Assembly: GCA_015492115.1 (NCBI GenBank)
Contig: WGFS01000094.1
Span: 1 to 10,278 of the forward strand
Origin: Aquificaceae bacterium
GTDB lineage: Bacteria; Aquificota; Aquificia; Aquificales; Aquificaceae
Reading direction: 5' to 3'
Length of the DNA: 10,278 nucleotides
Each line of letters begins with the position of its first letter. Position 1 is the first letter of the stretch. Shown in pieces: positions 5,591 to 10,278 of this stretch. Both the position numbers and the translations under genes were made by a program. The notes below the pieces were generated by a model. The model was given only the letters and a program-made list of their open reading frames with translations. It had not been told where the DNA came from and did not search any database.

Positions 5591-6361
5591 CTATCCGAAC
5601 CTCCCTGTTATGTAGTCCTCGGTGAGCTTCTCGTCGGGCTTTGTGAAAATCTTTTCTGTAGGTCCGTACTCTACCAGCTTTCCCATGTACATGAAGGCGG
5701 TGTAGTCAGATATCCTTCCAGCCTGCTGCATGTTGTGGGTGACTATGAGTATCGTGAGCCTGTTCTTGAGCTCAACTATCAGATCCTCTATCTTGGCGGT
5801 GGAGATTGGGTCAAGGGCTGAGGTGGGCTCGTCAAAGAGGAGAACCTCCGGCTCTGGAGCTATCGCCCTCGCTATGCAGAGTCTCTGCTGTTGACCTCCC
5901 GATAGGGAGTAGGCGTTTTCATTCAATCTGTCCTTCACCTCTTCCCATAGAGCAGCTCCCTTAAGAGCCTGTTCAACCTTCTCGTCAAGGACGCTCTTCT
6001 TCTTTATACCTTTCAGTTTGAGCCCGTAGGCAACGTTCTCGTAGATGGACTTGGGAAAGGGGTTTGGCTTCTGGAAGACCATCCCTATCCTCATCCTGAT
6101 CATTATGGGGTCTACCTCTTTGCTCACTATGTTCACCTCTTCGGGGTGGAGGATTATCTCACCCTCGTACCTGTTACCCGGATACAGGTCGTGCATCCTG
6201 TTGAAGCATCTCAGAAGGGTCGTCTTTCCACACCCGGAGGGTCCTATTATCGCTGTCACCCTCTTTTCATATACGCTCAGGTTAATGTCTTTCAGGGCGT
6301 GGACATCCCCATAGTAAAAGTTGAGATTCTTTACCTCTATCTTCAGGGGTGTGCTGTTCAT
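5591..6361 (-). CDS. pstB: Phosphate ABC transporter ATP-binding protein
   Basis: ATPase that powers high-affinity phosphate import through PstC/PstA at the cytoplasmic face of the inner membrane. The 256 residues carry every ABC motif: Walker A GPSGCGKTT (40-48), Q-loop Gln97 in VFQKPNPFP, signature LSGGQQQR (153-160), Walker B LLFDEP (174-179) followed by TSALDP, and the switch His209 in IVTHN. The FQKPNPFPKSI segment, the CFNRMHDL segment and the length are typical of PstB rather than of other ABC ATPases. It starts 35 bases after the pstA stop, with only a short AAAGG close to the ATG. The next gene begins 5 bases after its stop. Confidence 0.97.
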   Translation of the reverse strand: MNSTPLKIEVKNLNFYYGDVHALKDINLSVYEKRVTAIIGPSGCGKTTLLRCFNRMHDLYPGNRYEGEIILHPEEVNIVSKEVDPIMIRMRIGMVFQKPNPFPKSIYENVAYGLKLKGIKKKSVLDEKVEQALKGAALWEEVKDRLNENAYSLSGGQQQRLCIARAIAPEPEVLLFDEPTSALDPISTAKIEDLIVELKNRLTILIVTHNMQQAGRISDYTAFMYMGKLVEYGPTEKIFTKPDEKLTEDYITGRFG

Positions 6362-6396
6362 CGCCTTTAGAATTATTTAACCACAGACATCATTAA

Positions 6397-7263
6397 CTAA
6401 CCCGACCTCCTCATGCCGTGGACTACCGCCTTGGCGGTTATGAAGAAGAAAAGGGTTCCAAAGGTGAGGATTAAGGATGCTGCCCATGCCTGCCTGTGCC
6501 ACTCCTCGTATGGTCCCATAGCGTACTGGAATATAGTAACCGTCAGAGATGCCATCGGCTTGGTGATATCCGTGCTGAAGAAGTTGTTGTTGAAGGAGGT
6601 GAAGAGTAGGGGGGCTGTCTCTCCCGATATCCTCGCTATCCCGAGTATGACCCCGGTGAGTATCCCCCTCTTGGCAGCGGAGATGGAGATGTCCTTTATG
6701 ACCTGCCACCTGTGGGCGCCAAGGGCGTAGCCAGCCTCCCTGAGAGAGTTGGGAACGAGCTTGAGGATCTCGTCGGTGGTTATGGCTATAACCGGTATCA
6801 TAAGGAGCGCGAGGGAGACAGAGCCCGATACCGCTGAGAAGTGCCCGAGTGGCTTTACCATAAGGGCGTAAACGAAGGTTCCCACAACTATGGAGGGGAA
6901 GCTCACGAGGACGTCGGTGACGTTTCTGAACCCTTTTACTATCCTGGAATGCCTCCCGTACTCCGCAAAGAATATGCCCGTCCCTATTCCGATGGGGACG
7001 CCTATGAGAGCTCCGAGACTCGTTATTATGAAGTGCCCAACAAAGGCGTGCCTGAGACCTCCTCCCTCTATGCCGGGAGGTGTAGGGTCGTTAAGGAAGA
7101 GCTGTAAACTGATGAACTTGAAGCCGTTGAGCAGTATATCCCCGAGTATCCAGAAGAGCCATACGAGACCGTACATGGCGGTCAGGGTTGAGAGTGTCAG
7201 CATGAGGATGTTTACGAACTTCCTCCTCAGGATTACCCTTCTCAGGTGCCTTTCGTTCCCCAT
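6397..7263 (-). CDS. pstA: Phosphate ABC transporter permease PstA
   Basis: One of two integral membrane subunits that form the phosphate channel. The 288 residues have six predicted helices, beginning at about residue 13 after a basic N-terminus. The EAA loop, which docks on PstB, is REAGYALGAHRWQVIKDISI, followed by the PstA-type GILTGVILGIARISGETAPLLFT segment. Length is usual for the family. The ATG lies inside the end of pstC (22-base overlap), so the two are translated together. The ribosome site is modest (GAGAGG about 12 bases upstream), in line with coupling. The gene is part of pstS-C-A-B. Confidence 0.95.
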   Translation of the reverse strand: MGNERHLRRVILRRKFVNILMLTLSTLTAMYGLVWLFWILGDILLNGFKFISLQLFLNDPTPPGIEGGGLRHAFVGHFIITSLGALIGVPIGIGTGIFFAEYGRHSRIVKGFRNVTDVLVSFPSIVVGTFVYALMVKPLGHFSAVSGSVSLALLMIPVIAITTDEILKLVPNSLREAGYALGAHRWQVIKDISISAAKRGILTGVILGIARISGETAPLLFTSFNNNFFSTDITKPMASLTVTIFQYAMGPYEEWHRQAWAASLILTFGTLFFFITAKAVVHGMRRSG

Positions 7264-8192
7264 CTCTTTCCCAACCTCTCAAGCAGATAAAACTTGGCGA
7301 GCATCAGCAGACCGAAGGAGAGAACAAAGAGAATGAGAGCCAGATAATACAGGGATGCGAGGTAAATGTCCGAGTCCGCCTCGGTGAACTCGTTGGCGAT
7401 GGCAACCGTTATGGTGGTCAGAGGCTCCAGCAGACTCTTCGGTATCTGGTGGACATTTCCGGTGAGAAAGGCGACGGCCATCGTCTCACCGAGTGCCCTG
7501 CCCACCGAGAGAACCATCCCACCCACTATCCCCGGTAGCGTGTAGGGTATCACCACGTTCTTCACCACCTCCCACTTGGTAGCCCCGAGCCCGTATCCCG
7601 CTTCCTTGAGAAGTTCCGGTGTCATCTCAAAGGCGTCCTTCACTATGGTGCTCATAAAGGGTATTATCATCACTGAGAGAACGAAGCTCGCGGTAAGGGC
7701 ATCTACCCCCGTGGGAGCACCGTCAAAGAGTTTTCCCAGAAGAGGGATCCTGCCGAGGGTCTCCTGTAAGAAGGGCTCAACGTAATCAGCCATGAGGGGA
7801 GCTATAACAAAGAGACCCCACATCCCGTATATAATGCTGGGGATTGCACCGAGGAGCTCCACCGCTGTAGAGAACACGGGTTTTAACTTTTTTGGGGAGA
7901 GCTCGGAGATGAACATGGCTATCCCTATGCTCACGGGGAGGGCTATAGCCGAGGCGAGGAAGGTAACGAGGAGCGTCCCGAGTAGAGCGGGAAGGGCACC
8001 GAAAACCTCCGCAACCGGGTCCCAGGTGGTTCCCGTGAGGAAGTTGAAAAGTCCAAACTTCCTTATAGCTGGAAGGGATTCAAATATCAGGACTAAAAGG
8101 GTAAAGAGGGGAAAAAGGAAGCCAACCGTGAGGGCGAAGAGCCCCAGGGTTGACCCAGTGAGAGCCTCTACTAACTCCTCTCTCCTCTTCAC
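7242..8192 (-). CDS. pstC: Phosphate ABC transporter permease PstC
   Basis: Second channel subunit of the phosphate importer, inner membrane. The 316 residues have six helices: about 15-37, 63-93, and four more to residue 305. A periplasmic stretch follows the first helix and a longer loop lies between helices three and four. The EAA-type cytoplasmic loop is KEAGYGLGATKWEVVKNVVIP, followed by the VGRALGETMAVAF segment found in PstC. It starts 22 bases after the pstS stop. The N-terminus MKRREELVEAL is basic as expected for a cytoplasmic start. The last 22 bases are shared with pstA. Confidence 0.95.
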   Translation of the reverse strand: MKRREELVEALTGSTLGLFALTVGFLFPLFTLLVLIFESLPAIRKFGLFNFLTGTTWDPVAEVFGALPALLGTLLVTFLASAIALPVSIGIAMFISELSPKKLKPVFSTAVELLGAIPSIIYGMWGLFVIAPLMADYVEPFLQETLGRIPLLGKLFDGAPTGVDALTASFVLSVMIIPFMSTIVKDAFEMTPELLKEAGYGLGATKWEVVKNVVIPYTLPGIVGGMVLSVGRALGETMAVAFLTGNVHQIPKSLLEPLTTITVAIANEFTEADSDIYLASLYYLALILFVLSFGLLMLAKFYLLERLGKRWGTKGT

Positions 8193-8214
8193 TTTCGGTA
8201 TTTAGATTATACCC

Positions 8215-9204
8215 TCAGTACCAGCCTTTGGCTCTCCAGTAGTTCCTTATCTTATCCTTAACCTTCTTCGGGAGGGGGACGTAGTGGAGCTTTACCGCGA
8301 TCTCGTCTCCCTTTTTGAAAGCCCAGTCAAAGAACTTGACCACCTTCCTGTTCCTCTCCTTGGGGTAGTCCTTGGCAAGTATTACGAAGGTTGAGCCCGT
8401 TATGGGGTAGGCGTTCTTTCCCTTCTGCCATGTTAGAACCTCGTAAAAGTCTTTCCTGGGGTCCCACTTGGCGCCCGACGCTGCGGACTGGAAGGTCTCT
8501 ACGGAGGGCTTAACGAAGCTCCCGTTCCTGTTTTGAACCACCGCAACCTTCAGCCTGTTTTCAAGGGCGTAGGCGAACTCAACGTAGCCTATACCACCCC
8601 TTACCCTTCTCAGGTAGTTTGCCACCCCCTCGTTCCCCTTGGCACCTATCCCAGTGGGCCAGTTCACCGCCTTTCCGTACCCAACCTTCTTCTTCCACTC
8701 CGGGCAGGCTTTTGAGAGGTAGTTGGTGAATATCCAGGTGGTCCCCGACCCGTCGGACCTCCTTATCACCGTGATCCTCCTGTGGGGAAGCTCCGCGTTG
8801 GGGTTGTGCTTCTTTATCTCCTCGTTGTCCCAGTACTTTATCTTCCCGAGGAATATGTCGCACACGGCTTCGGTGCTGAGCCTGAGATCCTTTACGGGAA
8901 GGTTGTAGGATATAACCACGCCACCGATTATCACGGGGAACTGAGCGAGCTTGTATCTCTTTGCCTCATCAGGTTTCAGGGGTGCATCCGATGCCCCGAA
9001 GTCAACGGTTCTGTTCCTTATCTGCCTAACTCCCCCACCCGAACCTATGGACTGGTAGTTCAGCCTTATCCCGGTTTCCCTCTCGTAAAGGTAAGCCCAC
9101 TTTGATATTAGAGGATAGACGAAGGTTGAACCCGCACCGGTCATAACCTCCCCAGCCACGGCTGAAACGGCTACCAGAGCCACGCCAAGCGCTACTTTCT
9201 TCAT
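8215..9204 (-). CDS. pstS: Periplasmic phosphate-binding protein PstS
   Basis: Captures phosphate in the periplasm and hands it to PstC/PstA. The 329 residues start with a signal peptide (MKKVALGVALVAVSAVAG), cleavage expected near residue 18; no lipobox Cys is present, so it is a soluble periplasmic protein. Phosphate-contacting segments typical of PstS follow: TGAGSTFVYP at the mature N-terminus, SIGSGGGVRQI, VDFGASDAPL, and RSDGSGTTWIF near the middle. I chose the ATG at 9204, preceded by AAAAGGAGG at a good distance; an in-frame ATG at 9231 would place nine polar residues before the signal peptide and would overlap the -10 region. It is first in the pst operon, under the Pho-type promoter at 9233-9280. 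Confidence 0.97.
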   Translation of the reverse strand: MKKVALGVALVAVSAVAGEVMTGAGSTFVYPLISKWAYLYERETGIRLNYQSIGSGGGVRQIRNRTVDFGASDAPLKPDEAKRYKLAQFPVIIGGVVISYNLPVKDLRLSTEAVCDIFLGKIKYWDNEEIKKHNPNAELPHRRITVIRRSDGSGTTWIFTNYLSKACPEWKKKVGYGKAVNWPTGIGAKGNEGVANYLRRVRGGIGYVEFAYALENRLKVAVVQNRNGSFVKPSVETFQSAASGAKWDPRKDFYEVLTWQKGKNAYPITGSTFVILAKDYPKERNRKVVKFFDWAFKKGDEIAVKLHYVPLPKKVKDKIRNYWRAKGWY

Positions 9205-9232
9205 TTCCGAACCTCCTTTTGGCTTTGACAAG

Positions 9233-9280
9233 AGTATAAACCGGGAATTGTTAAGAAAATGTTAAAGTTTTATCTTTAAC
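9233..9280 (-). promoter_or_regulatory. Pho-type promoter of pstS, shared with the divergent kinase
   Basis: On the minus strand TTAACA occurs at 9265-9260 and again at 9254-9249, exactly 11 bases apart. A -10 box TATACT lies at 9238-9233, 10 bases after the second repeat; no -35 box is present. This is the layout of PhoB/PhoP-activated promoters, in which 11-base-period repeats replace the -35. The inverted repeat GTTAAAG-N6-CTTTAAC (9261-9280) overlaps the first TTAACA repeat and points to a site read in both directions. Expected effect: induction of pst under phosphate starvation. The response regulator is not in the window. Confidence 0.65.
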
Positions 9281-9289
9281 TTTCTCATC

Positions 9290-10222
9290 ATGAGTGAAGT
9301 TCTGGACAGGCTATCCGTAGGCGTTGTGGTTCTCGCAGAAGATGGGAACGTGATGTACGCCAACAGGTTCTGCATTGATAGAGGAATAGTGCCCGAGAGC
9401 TGGGAGGGTCGGAAGTACTATGAGGTTTTCAAGAGCCTTGAGCTTATAGGCTTTGTTAGTGAGCTTCTGGAAGGGAAGTTGAGGACCTTGGAGTTTGAAC
9501 ACTCGGGAAGGATTTACAGGGTTTCCCCTCTGGGAGAGAGATCCTTTCAGATAGAGGACATCTCCGAGCTTTCTAAGTTTGAAAAACTCCAGAGGGAGTT
9601 CACCGCCTCGGTGAGCCACGAGCTCGGCACCCCTCTAACCGCCATAAAAGGGCTCCTTGAAACCGCCCTCCTTCAGAAGACGCCGAGCAGAGAGCTCCTG
9701 GAGAGGGTTCTGAAGAGGGTAGAGGACTTGGAGAGGCTGATAAGTTCCCTCAGGTTCCTCGTCCTGCTTGATACGGCGCAGAAGCCCGTCAGGGAAAGAT
9801 TCCCTCTAAAGGACCTTGTGAATGAGATCCTTGAGGATCTCAAGGAAGAGATAGCTCAAAAGGGTCTTGAGGTTGAGTCTGTCGGAAAAGAAGCCGTGGT
9901 GGAGAGCGACAGGGAGAAGCTCTACGTCCTCCTGAAGAACCTCATAGAGAACGCGGTCAGGTACAACAGAGAGGGGGGGAGAGTGTCAATCAGGGTGGAA
10001 GAGATAGGCAAGAAGGTCAGGATCGTTATAGAGGACACGGGTGAGGGGATACCGAGGGAGGACATTCCCCTGATCTTCCAGCCCTTCTTCGGGGGTAAGA
10101 ACAAGAAGGGTATGGGTCTCGGGCTGGCGATAAGCAAGAAGATAGTGGATTTCCTGAGTGCTGAGCTGAGGATAAGGAGCGAGGAGGGGAAGGGGACTGT
10201 CGCCGAAATTCTCCTGCCTTAA
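9290..10222 (+). CDS. PhoR-like PAS-domain sensor histidine kinase, apparently soluble
   Basis: Probable sensor kinase for the phosphate regulon, acting through a PhoB-like regulator. The 310 residues comprise a PAS domain (about 1-90), a dimerisation/phosphoacceptor domain with His110 in SVSHELGTPL, and a HATPase domain with N-box NLIENAVRYN (217-226), G1 box DTGEGIP (249-255), an F-type stretch (IFQPFF) and G2 box GMGLGLAIS (274-282). The order and boxes are those of the PhoR/HPK1 class. Differences: no membrane helix is visible anywhere, while Escherichia coli PhoR is membrane-anchored; and the residue after HEL is Gly, where Arg or Lys is usual. The ATG has no Shine-Dalgarno; a TATCTT box at 9271-9276 would give a leader of only a few bases. 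The role in phosphate sensing is inferred from divergence with pstS and the shared Pho-type repeats; symbol phoR is plausible but not proven. Confidence 0.85.
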   Translation: MSEVLDRLSVGVVVLAEDGNVMYANRFCIDRGIVPESWEGRKYYEVFKSLELIGFVSELLEGKLRTLEFEHSGRIYRVSPLGERSFQIEDISELSKFEKLQREFTASVSHELGTPLTAIKGLLETALLQKTPSRELLERVLKRVEDLERLISSLRFLVLLDTAQKPVRERFPLKDLVNEILEDLKEEIAQKGLEVESVGKEAVVESDREKLYVLLKNLIENAVRYNREGGRVSIRVEEIGKKVRIVIEDTGEGIPREDIPLIFQPFFGGKNKKGMGLGLAISKKIVDFLSAELRIRSEEGKGTVAEILLP

Positions 10223-10229
10223 TGAAAAC

Positions 10230-10255
10230 TTAACCTTAACTCCCCAAACTATGTA
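10230..10255 (+). promoter_or_regulatory. Possible promoter for the gene right of the window
   Basis: TTAACC and TTAACT stand in tandem at 10230-10241 and a -10-like TATGTA follows at 10250-10255. The TTAAC repeats recall those before pstS but are spaced 6 bases rather than 11. Weak evidence. Confidence 0.25.
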
Positions 10256-10269
10256 ACGAAAGAAAAATC

Positions 10270-10275
10270 AGGAGG
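10270..10275 (+). promoter_or_regulatory. Ribosome binding site of a gene starting just beyond the window
   Basis: AGGAGG, a perfect Shine-Dalgarno, stands at 10270-10275, three bases before the window ends and about 50 bases after the kinase stop. A start codon should follow within about ten bases. A phosphate-regulon partner (phoU or phoB) is a natural guess only. Confidence 0.6.
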
Positions 10276-10278
10276 AAC

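Noticed and set aside
6045..6370. Plus-strand open frames over pstB, pstA, pstC and pstS
   Set aside because: They run antisense to well-recognised transporter genes with full motifs; no start signals or protein features support them.
1..10278. CRISPR array, tRNA, rRNA or insertion sequence
   Set aside because: No regularly spaced repeats, cloverleaf, rRNA segment, transposase frame or terminal inverted repeats were seen.

Overview
The window looks like chromosomal DNA of a thermophilic, Aquificales-type bacterium. The reasons are the codon habit (arginine mostly AGG/AGA, isoleucine mostly ATA, leucine often CTC/CTT), the compact gene packing, and a three-gene nitric oxide reductase operon (norC-norB-norH) of the kind known from Aquificales and Thermales. 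I cannot name the species from sequence alone.

Region 1 (1-955, minus strand) is the unusual part. Four very small genes run leftward, the first three overlapping or nearly so: a 93-aa beta-rich protein that resembles the filamentous-phage single-stranded-DNA-binding protein (gene V type), a 43-aa one-helix protein, an 80-aa cysteine-rich protein with a C-terminal membrane helix, and a 68-aa protein with a signal peptide, a short mature part, one membrane helix and a basic tail, as in the filamentous-phage major coat protein (gene VIII type). A strong intrinsic terminator follows the coat gene at once. Gene order (V, two small membrane proteins, VIII, terminator) matches the core of an inovirus genome. 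No replication or assembly gene (Rep, Zot/pI, pIII) is visible; the leftward part continues outside the window, and on the right only about 100 bases separate the module from pyrG. I read this as one end of an integrated inovirus or its remnant.

Region 2 (1058-2653) is pyrG, CTP synthase, on the plus strand, with a good -10 box just upstream of the start codon and no Shine-Dalgarno, so its mRNA may be leaderless or nearly so.

Region 3 (2654-5140) is the norCBH operon for cytochrome c-dependent nitric oxide reductase: NorC (c-type cytochrome with an unusual second membrane helix), NorB (catalytic subunit with every heme and FeB ligand present) and NorH (small third subunit). It implies respiratory NO reduction to N2O.

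Region 4 (5133-9289, minus strand) is a phosphate-uptake operon read leftward: pstS, pstC, pstA, pstB, and then a 150-aa membrane protein of unknown function in the place where phoU often sits. Its last gene overlaps norH tail to tail by 8 bases.

Region 5 (9290-10278) is a divergently transcribed, apparently soluble PhoR-like PAS/histidine kinase. The 85-base gap between pstS and the kinase holds two TTAACA repeats spaced 11 bases apart, placed about 10 bases before a pstS -10 box, which is the layout of a PhoB/PhoP-activated promoter. The last bases of the window carry a ribosome binding site for a gene that starts just outside.
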